DNA of 64,000 nucleotides, from contig CAAEVH010000002.1 in assembly GCA_900759445.1 (NCBI GenBank), forward strand, positions 1-64,000, written 5' to 3'. The stretch comes from an uncultured Raoultella sp. (lineage in GTDB: Bacteria > Pseudomonadota > Gammaproteobacteria > Enterobacterales > Enterobacteriaceae). A model generated the notes under the pieces. It saw only the letters and a list, made by a program, of their open reading frames with translations. It ran no database searches and was not told the origin of the DNA. The stretch's first letter is position 1. The number at the start of each line of letters is the position of its first letter. Shown in pieces: positions 9,137-17,680 of the stretch. The position numbers were made by a program, and so were the translations under genes.

Positions 9137-9466
9137 TTACATGCTGGAGAAGACGTTCATGATGATGCCGCCGGAAATAATCAGCACCATGGCGAGGATC
9201 GCCGGCAGATCCGGTTTTTGTTTGTAGAGGATCATCGAGCAGATGGTGACGCCGACGATACCAAAGCCGCACCATAGCGAGTAGGCGACGCCCACTGGAA
9301 TCGTGCTCATCGCGCGAGTGAGGGCGAAGTAGCACAGGCCGTAGGCGCAGACCACCAGTACCGATGGCGCCAGTTTGCTAAAGCCGTTGGTCTTTTTGAT
9401 CATCGAGGTACCGGTGATTTCGGAGCCGATAGACAGCGCCAACCATAAAAATCCGAGATTAAACAT
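9137..9466 (-). CDS. SMR-family transporter, subunit 2
   Basis: A 109-residue four-helix small multidrug resistance protein. It keeps the TM1 glutamate (GSEITGTS) and the TM3 motif YSLWCGFG (compare EmrE Y60, W63). It follows its partner SMR gene by 17 bases, so the two probably form a heterodimer like MdtJI. Being last in the choline microcompartment operon, it may move choline, trimethylamine or another quaternary amine (inference). A G-U-containing hairpin lies just past the stop (9100-9127), without a clear U-run. Confidence 0.82.
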   Translation of the reverse strand: MFNLGFLWLALSIGSEITGTSMIKKTNGFSKLAPSVLVVCAYGLCYFALTRAMSTIPVGVAYSLWCGFGIVGVTICSMILYKQKPDLPAILAMVLIISGGIIMNVFSSM

Positions 9467-9483
9467 ATGCGATTCCTTTTGCG

Positions 9484-9903
9484 TTAGTTGGCGACTTTTT
9501 TGTCCAGAGATGAGGGTGAAGCAACCGGTTTAGCTGGCGTATCTTCGCTCTCTTCGCTACCCATTTTGGAAAACAGATTCATGATAACGATGCCGCTGGC
9601 GATAACGGCCATGCCGATAATCGCCGCGGTGTCCGGATGCTGACCGTAAAATGCCATTCCCAGCGTCGACACCACCAGAATTCCGGTACCGGACCAGGTG
9701 GCGTATGCCAGACCAACGGGAATATCTTTCACCGCGCGGGAAAGGGAGTAGTAGCAGGTGCAGTACAGCAGCACCAGCAGCCCGAGCAGCAGCATTTTGG
9801 TGCTCCCTTCGCTGCTACCGAACATTTTCAGGGTGGAAGTGGCCGAGGTTTCCGAAAGGATAACCAACAGCATCCATAGCCAACATTTTGTTTTTGAAGA
9901 CAT
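9484..9903 (-). CDS. SMR-family transporter, subunit 1
   Basis: A 139-residue SMR protein. The four helices fill residues 6-107, with the TM1 glutamate in ILSETSAT and TM3 motif YATWSGTG. A 30-residue hydrophilic tail rich in Ser, Glu and Pro follows (GSEESEDTPAKPVASPSS), which is unusual for SMR proteins of about 105-110 residues. It is encoded 14 bases after the uncharacterised cargo-like gene and just before the second SMR gene. Co-location with cutC suggests transport of quaternary ammonium substrate or amine product; this is inference. Confidence 0.82.
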   Translation of the reverse strand: MSSKTKCWLWMLLVILSETSATSTLKMFGSSEGSTKMLLLGLLVLLYCTCYYSLSRAVKDIPVGLAYATWSGTGILVVSTLGMAFYGQHPDTAAIIGMAVIASGIVIMNLFSKMGSEESEDTPAKPVASPSSLDKKVAN

Positions 9904-9917
9904 AATAAACTCCGGAT

Positions 9918-10610
9918 CTATTTATTAAGGTAGGGTTCTTTTTTTCTGTTTTTCAAAAAATCGATAGCGGCATCGGTTAACTGCGCTTCGGGTGCGCAGG
10001 CCAGCGCCGGATTATTCACGATGTCTGTGACAGTGAGATAACGCCGCGTGCCAGCGGTGGGTACCTGAGCGAGCGCCTCCGTTCCTGCCGCCAGCTTCGC
10101 CAGTAGCTCATTCATGGTGCACAGCGTGACACCGCATGCCGTCAGCCTCGTCAACGTGGACTGCATATGTTCGGCGTAGGGCGTAGCGCTGTCTGCTCCG
10201 CGCAGCTGGTTTAACTCGCTGGCCGGATCGCAGTGATAGCGCAGCGCCAGTACCGGCAGGCCGGCAAGCAGAGCTGCATGCAATCGCCTGGCTTGCGGGT
10301 TTTGCAAGGTGCCGTTCACCAGATCGGCCGCCAGCGGATAGTCGAGAAACGGCACCACCACGGCCCGCCAGCTTGCCGACGGCAGCGCTTCCTGCCAGGT
10401 ATCGCCCGGCAGCGTTTCACCGACCGCCTGCCATTGCGCGGCATCCGGCACACCTTCGTCCAGCGCCAGCTGCAGACGCTGTCCGCATCCCGCCAGACGG
10501 CTGCGGATGGCCTGGCGATAGCCCGCGGCCGGGCCAACCATCACCAGTACCGGCGGCCGCAGGCGCTGAATAATGCGTTCCACCAGGTATTCCATCTGTT
10601 CGTCGGTCAT
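9918..10610 (-). CDS. Microcompartment-associated protein, possible flavoprotein
   Basis: A 230-residue protein of uncertain function. The N-terminus MTDEQMEYLVERIIQRLRPP looks like an amphipathic encapsulation helix, and PPVLVMVGPAAGYRQAI follows, a Rossmann/flavodoxin-like beta-strand and loop. It resembles the conserved hypothetical proteins (some annotated as ethanolamine-utilisation or flavoprotein-like) found in microcompartment operons, but I see no catalytic motif. The helix shares the pattern VERII..(V)L with the CutF tail, which supports import into the shell. It sits between pduL (12-base gap) and the SMR genes. Confidence 0.6.
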   Translation of the reverse strand: MTDEQMEYLVERIIQRLRPPVLVMVGPAAGYRQAIRSRLAGCGQRLQLALDEGVPDAAQWQAVGETLPGDTWQEALPSASWRAVVVPFLDYPLAADLVNGTLQNPQARRLHAALLAGLPVLALRYHCDPASELNQLRGADSATPYAEHMQSTLTRLTACGVTLCTMNELLAKLAAGTEALAQVPTAGTRRYLTVTDIVNNPALACAPEAQLTDAAIDFLKNRKKEPYLNK

Positions 10611-10622
10611 GGCTGGCCTCCG

Positions 10623-11243
10623 TTAAGCGATGAGCGTGACCTGCGCGCCGTTTTTCAGTCCGGCGGCATTGGCTTCTTCGGTATCAATATGAAATTCCAG
10701 CGCGAAGTCCTCGCGCACCCGCACCACCACTTCGTCGAAGGTCAACTGGCGTTCGCCGTTGCTGCGAACGCTCACCTTCTGGCCATTGGCGACGTTCAAC
10801 TGCCGCGCATCCTGCGGCGACATATGGATATGCCGCCAGGCGCAGATCACCTGAGAACGCAATTCGACGTGGCCTGCCGGGCCGATCAGCAGCGCGTTAC
10901 CCGCGTTCTCCAGCTGGCCAGATTCGCGAACCGGCGCTTTGATGCCGAGGGTAAAGCAGTCGGCGCGGGAGATTTCCAGCTGAGTCACCGGGCGGGTTGG
11001 CCCGAGGACGCGAACCTGAGCGAGCGAGCCCTTCGGGCCGACGACGGTAACGCACTCCTGGGCGGCAAACTGCCCCGGCTGGCGCAGGGGTTTAAACGGC
11101 GTCAGCGCATAACCCTGGCCAAACAGCGCCTCGACATCCTGCTGAGACAGATGAACATGGCGGTTAGAGATACCGACCGGGATATCGGGCGCGGAGCGCG
11201 TCAGCCGGGCGGTGATTTTTTCATGTAGCAGGGTGTCGATCAT
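10623..11243 (-). CDS. pduL: Phosphate acyltransferase PduL
   Basis: A 206-residue PduL-type phosphotransacylase. The two zinc-site motifs SNRHVHLS (about 26-33) and WRHIHMS are present, with the paired barrel repeats expected of the family. In choline breakdown it turns acetyl-CoA made by CutF into acetyl phosphate and regenerates CoA inside the microcompartment. The first 17 residues (MIDTLLHEKITARLTRS) could form a targeting helix. The ATG overlaps the stop of the upstream shell gene by four bases. Confidence 0.9.
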   Translation of the reverse strand: MIDTLLHEKITARLTRSAPDIPVGISNRHVHLSQQDVEALFGQGYALTPFKPLRQPGQFAAQECVTVVGPKGSLAQVRVLGPTRPVTQLEISRADCFTLGIKAPVRESGQLENAGNALLIGPAGHVELRSQVICAWRHIHMSPQDARQLNVANGQKVSVRSNGERQLTFDEVVVRVREDFALEFHIDTEEANAAGLKNGAQVTLIA

Positions 11244-11680
11244 GCCTTCTTCCCTTTCTTCATCGCGGCATTTTTATCTTCCGGCTCCCCCGGTGCTGGC
11301 GGGGAAGGCGGTGTCTGCGGCGCGACTTTTTCCATCGGTAGCGGTACTGCGTTTTTCTCGTCCACGTTTTTCATGTCAGCGTGGTTCGCGGGCGGTTTTG
11401 CCTCCGGGCGACCTTTCAGATGACTCAGCGCCGCCACCACGCTGGGTTCCGGACGGGCGATGACCAGCGACTTGACGTGCTGCGCAGCGCCCGCCACCTC
11501 AACGCCGCGCTCAATAGCGGTGTGGATGGCGCTGATCTCGCCTTCGAAGCAGACGCTGACCAGCCCCGATCCGATTTTGCGATAGCCAATGCAGGTCACG
11601 CCTGCGGCTTTACAAGCGGCGTCTACGGCCTGAATGGCGGTGACCAGCCCTCGCGTTTCAATTACGCCTAAACTTTTCAT
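11240..11680 (-). CDS. cmcE: BMC-H shell protein with C-terminal extension
   Basis: A 146-residue shell protein. Residues 1-90 form a BMC domain (LGVIETRGLVTAIQAVDAACKAAGV, then SLVIARPEPSVVAAL). The extra 55 residues are Pro, Ala, Lys and Glu-rich and end in a basic KKGKKA tail. It is more divergent than the three tandem shell proteins upstream, and resembles the fifth shell gene of type II cut operons. The tail is probably disordered and may bind enzymes or nucleic acid (inference). It overlaps pduL and lies 12 bases after cutD. Confidence 0.85.
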   Translation of the reverse strand: MKSLGVIETRGLVTAIQAVDAACKAAGVTCIGYRKIGSGLVSVCFEGEISAIHTAIERGVEVAGAAQHVKSLVIARPEPSVVAALSHLKGRPEAKPPANHADMKNVDEKNAVPLPMEKVAPQTPPSPPAPGEPEDKNAAMKKGKKA

Positions 11681-11692
11681 TGTCGGCTCCTG

Positions 11693-12640
11693 TTAATGGC
11701 GGACTAACCGAATATCAAAATCAAACTGCGTGAAGAACGTCTCCAGCTGGTTCAGCTCTTCGGACGAATAAGACGGGTCCTGGGTAATGGGGTAGGGCAT
11801 ATCCAGGCGCTCGTATTTTTTGCGGCCCAGCTGGTGGTACGGCAGCATGTCGATACGGCGGATATTTCCGCGCTTCGCCAGTTTCTGCACATAATCAATA
11901 GCCCCGGTAATGGCATCGAATGAGTCGTTATATCCGCGAACCAACGGCATGCGAATAATCACGTTAGCGCCGGAGTCCACCAGCCATTCCAGATTGCGGC
12001 GAATACCTTCATTGCCGATGCCAAATAACGCTTTATGGTGTTCGCTGTTGATTTGCTTAATATCGAATAAGAAGGTGTCGGTTACCGGCGCCAGCTTTTG
12101 ATAATTGGCCAGCGGGGTCGTACCCTGGGTTTCGATGGCGGTATTGAGCATCATCTTTTTGCATTCGCTGAACAGCGCCACGGCAAAATCGGTTTGCAGG
12201 CTCATTTCGCCGCCGCCGATGGTCACGCCGCCGCCGGAAGCGATGTAGAAGTCATAATCTTGCATGATGATATCCATCAGCTCGCTGACGGTGACGTCTT
12301 TACCCATAATATCCAGCGCATTCTGGGTGCAAATCTCTTCGCATTTGCGGCAGCCAATACAGTCTTTATTACGGTCGACAAAATGCTTCATCTCGCCGTT
12401 TTCTTCTGCCCGGTAGTGAATGCCGGCCGGGCAGACATTGACGCAGTCGCCGCAGTTAATGCATTTGTCGTGCGAGAACATGACCTGGAACTGGCTATTC
12501 AGCCCCTCCGGGTTAGCGCACCATGGGCAGCGTATATTGCAGCCTTTGAAAAAAACCAGTGTGCGAATTCCATCGCCGTCGTAGATCGAATATTTCTGAA
12601 TATTGAATATTCGCCCGGTTAATTCTTGTTTTGCGCTCAC
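11693..12640 (-). CDS. cutD: Choline TMA-lyase activating enzyme CutD
   Basis: A 315-residue radical SAM glycyl-radical activase. It has the SAM cluster motif CNIRCPWC near residue 35 and a ferredoxin-like insert with two [4Fe-4S] sites (CINCGDCVNVCPAG and CIGCRKCEEIC). It installs the glycyl radical on CutC. GGAGGTAGCT directly precedes a GTG at 12640, which gives the family start (SAKQELTGRIF); an in-frame ATG 13 codons upstream lacks such a site. It is encoded 56 bases after cutC. Confidence 0.93.
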   Translation of the reverse strand: MSAKQELTGRIFNIQKYSIYDGDGIRTLVFFKGCNIRCPWCANPEGLNSQFQVMFSHDKCINCGDCVNVCPAGIHYRAEENGEMKHFVDRNKDCIGCRKCEEICTQNALDIMGKDVTVSELMDIIMQDYDFYIASGGGVTIGGGEMSLQTDFAVALFSECKKMMLNTAIETQGTTPLANYQKLAPVTDTFLFDIKQINSEHHKALFGIGNEGIRRNLEWLVDSGANVIIRMPLVRGYNDSFDAITGAIDYVQKLAKRGNIRRIDMLPYHQLGRKKYERLDMPYPITQDPSYSSEELNQLETFFTQFDFDIRLVRH

Positions 12641-12663
12641 AGCTACCTCCAGTAAAACGATCG

Positions 12664-12693
12664 GGACATCCGTGTCCAAAAACGTCCGTGTCC
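12664..12693 (-). repeat. Short repeat and hairpin between cutC and cutD
   Basis: TCCGTGTCC occurs twice (12669-12677 and 12685-12693), and GGACA-TCCG-TGTCC (12664-12677) can fold into a five-pair hairpin. It lies between the cutC stop and the cutD ribosome site and may set the relative yield of lyase and activase by mRNA folding. This is inference. Confidence 0.4.
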
Positions 12694-12696
12694 TTA

Positions 12697-15600
12697 TCAG
12701 AACTTCTCAATCACCGTACGGCTGATAATTTCGTCCTGTACCTCTTTGCACAGCTCAACGAAGTAGGCGCTGTAGCCGGCGACGCGGACGATCAGGTCGC
12801 GATATTTTTCGGGTTCCTGCTGGGCTTTTTTCAGCACTTCGTTATCGACATAGCTGAACTGCATCTGGCCGTTGCCGAGAATCGACGCCGTGCGCAGCAG
12901 GGTAATCAGGCCGTGACGACCTTCCGGGGTATCCAGCAGCCCCTGGAGGAACTTGAAGTTATGCACCATGCCGATGTTCATGGTCTCCACGTTCATCTTG
13001 CTGACTGACTTGATGATGGCGGTTGGACCCTGCTTATCCGCCCCCTGCGTCGGACTGATGCCGTCGGAAAGCGGCATCCATGCCAGGCGGCCGTTCGGCG
13101 TGGCGTTGGTCAGCTCGCCAATCGGCGTGTTGTTGGAGATAGAGAGGGTGCCGTGGCTCAGCGTGGAGTAGAGCATTTTGTACTTGCGGCACTCGCGCTC
13201 GGTCCACTCGGTAATATCCAGTGCGTACTGGTCAACGTAGTTATCGTCGTTACCGTATTTCGGCGCGTTCAGGCAGTCGCGGCGCAGGGCTTCAAAGCCT
13301 TCGAAGTTCGCCAGCATCGCATCGCGCATCTGTTCGAGGGTGTATTTCTTATCTTCGAATACCAGCTTACGAATCGCCGCCATCGAATCGACGTAGGTCG
13401 CCAGACCGGAGAAGATCAGCCCCGGGCCGTGGTTGATCATCGCGCCGCCGGCGGCGACGTCTTTGCCGCTCTCCATGCAGCCTTCCACCAGCAGCGACAT
13501 CAGCGGTTTCGGCGCCACGTCGCGGTGCACGCGCTGGCTGATCACTGTGCCAATGGCCGACAGACGGACGATATGGGCAATCTGCTGTTTCACCGCCGCG
13601 TCAAAGGCTTCGAAGCTGCGCAGTTCGCGCAGGTCGCCGGTATCCAGCCCCTGATAGCTATCAAACAGCACCATCCGGCCGCGGTTTAAGACGAACTCGA
13701 TAGCGATAGGCCATTGGGTGTAACCGGTAGAGGTCCACTGATAGATACGGCCGGATTTCTGCGGTTCGACGCAGCCCATCAGGCAGTAGTCGCGCGCGTC
13801 TTCGAAATCGAAGCCTTTACGCAGCATCATTTTGATATGGGAGTCATCGAAGTGGCAGGCCGGGAAACCCATCCCCGCCTTGACGACGTCGACGATTTTT
13901 TCCATATATTTCTGCGGTGACTGGTTGTGGATACGGCAGGCCAGCGACGGCTGGTAAACCTTCACAAAGCGCACGGCGTCCATAATCAGGTAAGTCAGGT
14001 CGTTACAGGCATCGCCGCCGGAGCGCTTCTGTCCGCCAACGGTCAGGTTGATAAACGGCTGATAACCGGCGAAGTATTTCGCCCCCAGCTCGCTCGACAT
14101 CCACATCAGCTCGGCGCATTTGATGATAAACGCCTGCAGCAGCTCCAGCGCAGCTTCGTGAGTCAGGCGGCCTTCGCGGATATCGGCTTCAAACATCGGG
14201 TAGCAGTACTGGTCTACGCGGCCCAGCGACAGCCCGGTCTGGTTCTCTTCAATTTCAAACAGCGACTCCACGGTCCAGATACTTTGCAGCGCTTCCTGCA
14301 GGGTCTTCGGCGGGTTCGCCGGGACGTTCTGGTTCACTTCGGCAATGGTCAACAGCTCGGCGCGGCGCTGGGCGTTTTGCTCAATAGCGGCCAGCTCACG
14401 GGCGCGCGCGGCGATGCGGTGAGCGTAGTTGATCACCCCTTCGCAGGTTTCAATCGCCGCCTTGTAGTAGTAGATGCGGTCGATATCTTCCGGGTTTTCC
14501 ATGCTCAGGCTGGCAAGATGCGCCTCAGCGTCGGCTTTAATGCCGTTCATCCCTTTGGTGAACAGCAGCACGTCATAGCCCGGGCAGGTATCGCCGCCGC
14601 CGTTGATCTGATGGTAGGAGAGGTCGCTGACGAAGGTTTCGCCGCTGAACGCCCACACGCCCGCTTCGCGGTACTGGGCTTCACAGATCTCATCCAGCGA
14701 GCGACCTTCCCAGAACGGTACGATCTCTTCGCGGATGGTTTTCTTATCTGCTTCGCTGATCTCAAACGGATCCTGCGGACGGGTGCTCATGGTATCGAGC
14801 TCGTCGCGCACCCAGCGCCAGGCGATATCCGGCGAGAAGGCCCCCGCGCGCGGCTTGCCGCACGGATGGCCGACGATCAGCTCATCGTCCTGAATCAGAA
14901 TCGGCGCGGTTTCGCAGGCGTGACGGAAAGCTTTGGCGCGCAGCAGAATGGTCGGCATACCCGGATTCGCTTTCACCACCTCGGTAAAGGCCAGCGCGCG
15001 GTAGATAGAGACGCTCGGGCGCACCGTCAGGTAGTGGTTACGCAGGCGCTGCATGCGCGGGGTCAGCCCTTCTGCTGTTGTGGTTTCGCTACAGGCGGCA
15101 AATGGCGCGGCGGAGACCTTTTGTGCGCCGTGGAACAGACGTACCGGCAGATTGAGCGCGCTCAGATTGCGTTGTGCGCAGAGGAACAGCGCGGACAGTT
15201 CGTTGATGATCGTGCTGGGGTCATCGAGGCTGGCGCCGTGGCGCAGGGCGTCGAACATCGGGTAGCCGTCGATGGCGCAGGCGGCGCGGACTTCGCTCAG
15301 CTGTGCCAGCTTGAACCACAGGCACTCAACGATTTCATAGGCCCGTTGCGGCGTCAGGGTGCCGTTGGCGATGTCGCGCTGATACCACGGCAGCAGCGCT
15401 TTATCGGCACCTTCCGGGTTCACCGCATAGCTGCCGTTGTCCAGCTGCAGCGCCAGCTGAAACAGATAAAATGCCTGGCAGGCCTCTTTGAAGTTACGTG
15501 CCGGGTGGGCCGGAACGTGATGCAGAATCGCCGCGCTCTCCAGCAGTTCGGCCTGGCGGTACGGGTTGCTTTCCGCCGCCGCGAGCGTTTCGGCGCTGGT

Positions 15601-16089
15601 GGCCAGATTCTGCGCCAGGGCGAGGAGGGCGTCGCAGGCGTAAATGGCGGCGCGGCAGCCGTTGACTTCATCCATACCGCTGCGGCTGACGGCGCTACCC
15701 AGGCTGCGGGTTTTCTCTTCCAGCTGGTGTTTAATCGCCAGCACGCCTTTTTCAATAATCAGCCGGTAATCCGGGGAGTCCAGGTCGCTGCTGAGATTCA
15801 GGAAACGGAATGCCGACGGACGCTGCGCGGCGCTTTCATCGTGAAAAATTGCCCCGTGCGGTTTGCGGGTCTGGTCGCCGACAATGAGCTCATCGGGGCT
15901 GATGCACAGCGGCAGCTGGCGCATCAACTCATAGAAACGACGCGCCGGCTTGACGGCGGCAGGAATGCCCGCGATATCGCCATCAAGGGCGTTCAACGTG
16001 GCGGCATGTTCGGTGCACAGGGTGCTTTTTTGTGAGAGTAAACGTTCAGCCAGCACGTGGACGCGCGGCGTTAAGCTGTAGTGTGCCAT
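12697..16089 (-). CDS. cutC: Choline trimethylamine-lyase CutC (long, type II)
   Basis: A 1130-residue glycyl-radical enzyme that cleaves choline to trimethylamine and acetaldehyde inside the microcompartment. The thiyl-radical Cys773 and Glu775 lie in MGCVEP, and the radical Gly1105 in RVAGYSA near the C-terminus. Spacing matches the K. pneumoniae enzyme, as I recall it, shifted by two residues. The first 330 residues are an extension absent from short type I CutC and resemble a diverged copy of residues about 380-720 (DELIVG occurs at 66-71 and again at 402-407). It is fourth-last of the enzymes in the operon, directly before cutD. Confidence 0.96.
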   Translation of the reverse strand: MAHYSLTPRVHVLAERLLSQKSTLCTEHAATLNALDGDIAGIPAAVKPARRFYELMRQLPLCISPDELIVGDQTRKPHGAIFHDESAAQRPSAFRFLNLSSDLDSPDYRLIIEKGVLAIKHQLEEKTRSLGSAVSRSGMDEVNGCRAAIYACDALLALAQNLATSAETLAAAESNPYRQAELLESAAILHHVPAHPARNFKEACQAFYLFQLALQLDNGSYAVNPEGADKALLPWYQRDIANGTLTPQRAYEIVECLWFKLAQLSEVRAACAIDGYPMFDALRHGASLDDPSTIINELSALFLCAQRNLSALNLPVRLFHGAQKVSAAPFAACSETTTAEGLTPRMQRLRNHYLTVRPSVSIYRALAFTEVVKANPGMPTILLRAKAFRHACETAPILIQDDELIVGHPCGKPRAGAFSPDIAWRWVRDELDTMSTRPQDPFEISEADKKTIREEIVPFWEGRSLDEICEAQYREAGVWAFSGETFVSDLSYHQINGGGDTCPGYDVLLFTKGMNGIKADAEAHLASLSMENPEDIDRIYYYKAAIETCEGVINYAHRIAARARELAAIEQNAQRRAELLTIAEVNQNVPANPPKTLQEALQSIWTVESLFEIEENQTGLSLGRVDQYCYPMFEADIREGRLTHEAALELLQAFIIKCAELMWMSSELGAKYFAGYQPFINLTVGGQKRSGGDACNDLTYLIMDAVRFVKVYQPSLACRIHNQSPQKYMEKIVDVVKAGMGFPACHFDDSHIKMMLRKGFDFEDARDYCLMGCVEPQKSGRIYQWTSTGYTQWPIAIEFVLNRGRMVLFDSYQGLDTGDLRELRSFEAFDAAVKQQIAHIVRLSAIGTVISQRVHRDVAPKPLMSLLVEGCMESGKDVAAGGAMINHGPGLIFSGLATYVDSMAAIRKLVFEDKKYTLEQMRDAMLANFEGFEALRRDCLNAPKYGNDDNYVDQYALDITEWTERECRKYKMLYSTLSHGTLSISNNTPIGELTNATPNGRLAWMPLSDGISPTQGADKQGPTAIIKSVSKMNVETMNIGMVHNFKFLQGLLDTPEGRHGLITLLRTASILGNGQMQFSYVDNEVLKKAQQEPEKYRDLIVRVAGYSAYFVELCKEVQDEIISRTVIEKF

Positions 16090-16162
16090 GTAGTATTCTC
16101 CAGATGTTCTGTTCCGCGGCTGATAGCAACCCTGCGGTGAGTACTGTGTCTGTGTTTCTGCC

Positions 16163-16236
16163 AGGTGGCGGCTGACGCCTGACCCGGCCTGACATTCGGC
16201 CCCTTGTCGGCCCGCGCAAGCGCAGCGCCGCCGGGC
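16163..16236. repeat. REP element, cutO-cutC gap
   Basis: Two REP half-sites in opposite directions (GGTGGCGGCTGACGCC...GGCC and GGCCCGCGCAAGCGCAGCGCC, ending CCGGGC). They lie in the 149-base gap between cutO and cutC and may stabilise or separate the two mRNA parts. Similar elements recur across the window. Confidence 0.7.
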
Positions 16237-16238
16237 AA

Positions 16239-17393
16239 TTACCGGCTGCCGCTCCAGGCCCGGCGATAAAGCTCGATCAACGCGTTGGCGTCCGGCGTGC
16301 GTGGATTGGTCGGTGTACAGCTGTCGCGTAGCGCCTGGCCAACCATCTCCGTCAGGCGTTGCTCAAACTCAGCACTGGCAATGCCGGTGTCACTAATGCC
16401 GGTCGGCATCGTCATCTCGTCTTTTAATGTCTGAATAGCGACCAGTAAGCTGGCGACGCCCTGGCGGGTATTGGCCGCAGGCAGATCCAGCAGATGGGCT
16501 AAGCGCGCATATTTGCGCGCGGCGTCGGTCGCGCACTGCCCGTGATAATCGGCGTTCCAGGCCACTACCTCAGCCATTAACAGCGCGTTCGCACGGCCGT
16601 GGGGGACGCGAAAAACGCCGCCCAGCGCATGGGCCAGACTGTGGGTAATGCCCAGCGAGGCGTTGGTAAACGCCATGCCCGCCATGCAGGAGGCGTTGTG
16701 CATCTTTTCGCGAGCCAGCAGGTTGTCGCCGCTGCGCCAGCAGGTGGGCAGATAGCGGAAAACCTGCTGCACCACTTTTTCAGCCAGCGCATCGGAAAAG
16801 TCGCTGGCGGCGCGGGAGACGTAGGCCTCCAGCGCGTGGCACAGAACGTCCATTCCGGTATCGGCGGTGATCGCCGGCGGGACCGAAGCCACCAGCGCCG
16901 GGTCGAGAATGGCGATATCCGGCAGCAGCGTCGGATCCACCAGCACCAGTTTTTCGGCATCGGCCTTGACGACCGAAAAGGCGGTCACTTCGGAACCGGT
17001 ACCGCTGGTGGTCGGGATCGCCACGAAGCAGGGACGCTGGCGTCCGGCCTGCGGACGGGTCTGCGCCAGGGCGAAAATAACCGCTTTGGCCGCGTCAATG
17101 ACCGACCCGCCGCCCAACGCCACCACCAGATCCGGATAGCTGGCATCCATCAACTTCATCCCGCGGACGATGGTGGCGATATCCGGATCCGCTACTACGT
17201 CATCCCAGACCTGGAAGGTGATGCCGCGCTGGCGCCAGGGGCCCGTCACGCGTTCGGCGAGACCAAATTTGACCATCGCCTTGTCGGTCACCAGCAGGAC
17301 GTTGCGGGCGGGGAGCTCGTCCAGAACCGCGAGCGCGTCCTGGCCAAAGCGGATCCGGGGTTTCAGCAAAAATTCACTCATTGGGTTATTCAC
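16239..17393 (-). CDS. cutO: Iron-containing alcohol dehydrogenase CutO
   Basis: A 384-residue group III (Fe-type) alcohol dehydrogenase. It has the NAD-binding [10 protein letters not shown], the family motif [13 protein letters not shown], and metal-binding histidines in [10 protein letters not shown] and RVPHGRAN. It reduces acetaldehyde to ethanol and recycles NAD+ for CutF within the microcompartment. The N-terminal MNNPMSEF offers a second start at Met5. It follows the pentamer gene by three bases. Confidence 0.92.
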   Translation of the reverse strand: MNNPMSEFLLKPRIRFGQDALAVLDELPARNVLLVTDKAMVKFGLAERVTGPWRQRGITFQVWDDVVADPDIATIVRGMKLMDASYPDLVVALGGGSVIDAAKAVIFALAQTRPQAGRQRPCFVAIPTTSGTGSEVTAFSVVKADAEKLVLVDPTLLPDIAILDPALVASVPPAITADTGMDVLCHALEAYVSRAASDFSDALAEKVVQQVFRYLPTCWRSGDNLLAREKMHNASCMAGMAFTNASLGITHSLAHALGGVFRVPHGRANALLMAEVVAWNADYHGQCATDAARKYARLAHLLDLPAANTRQGVASLLVAIQTLKDEMTMPTGISDTGIASAEFEQRLTEMVGQALRDSCTPTNPRTPDANALIELYRRAWSGSR

Positions 17394-17396
17394 TCC

Positions 17397-17654
17397 TTAA
17401 GCGTCCCGAAACACGTTCTCGACAATGGCAACCACCGACATGGCTTTGTAATGCTCGGCGTTGAGCGCGAAATACTCTTCAGCCAGAACGATGTCGTGCA
17501 TGCCGGCGCCGACGCTATCGACGGCGACCCAGGTCTGGTCCTTCATGGGCTGCTGGTCATCGTCCAGTTTGACGATCAGCAGCAGGTTACTGCCGCGTAG
17601 CTCAGCGCATTTCTGCGTGGCGACGACATGTCCGACTACCTTTGCGAGAATCAT
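17397..17654 (-). CDS. cmcD: BMC-P pentameric vertex protein (EutN/CcmL)
   Basis: An 85-residue EutN/CcmL-family protein starting MILAKVVGHVVAT and containing AVDSVGAGMHDIVL, both characteristic of BMC pentamers. It caps the vertices of the icosahedral shell. It lies between cutF and cutO, with a 26-base gap after cutF. Confidence 0.93.
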   Translation of the reverse strand: MILAKVVGHVVATQKCAELRGSNLLLIVKLDDDQQPMKDQTWVAVDSVGAGMHDIVLAEEYFALNAEHYKAMSVVAIVENVFRDA

Positions 17655-17680
17655 TGTTTTTATCGCCTTATTTCAATGCG

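Noticed and set aside
8964..9335. A 123-codon minus-strand frame ending with the Trp-rich peptide
   Set aside because: Most of it overlaps the SMR gene in another frame; only the last 17 codons, with their own ribosome site, are supported as the leader peptide.
11240..11680. C-terminal 55 residues of the extended shell protein as a separate gene or domain
   Set aside because: No start site or hydrophobic core; it is low-complexity Pro/Ala/Lys/Glu and continuous with the BMC domain.
13927..16035. A 702-codon open frame on the plus strand
   Set aside because: It lies fully opposite cutC, whose protein is clearly conserved; the translation is Arg/Gln/Val-rich low-information sequence typical of an antisense shadow of a high-GC gene.
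16599..17600. A 333-codon open frame on the plus strand
   Set aside because: Antisense to cutO and the pentamer gene, composition typical of a shadow frame.
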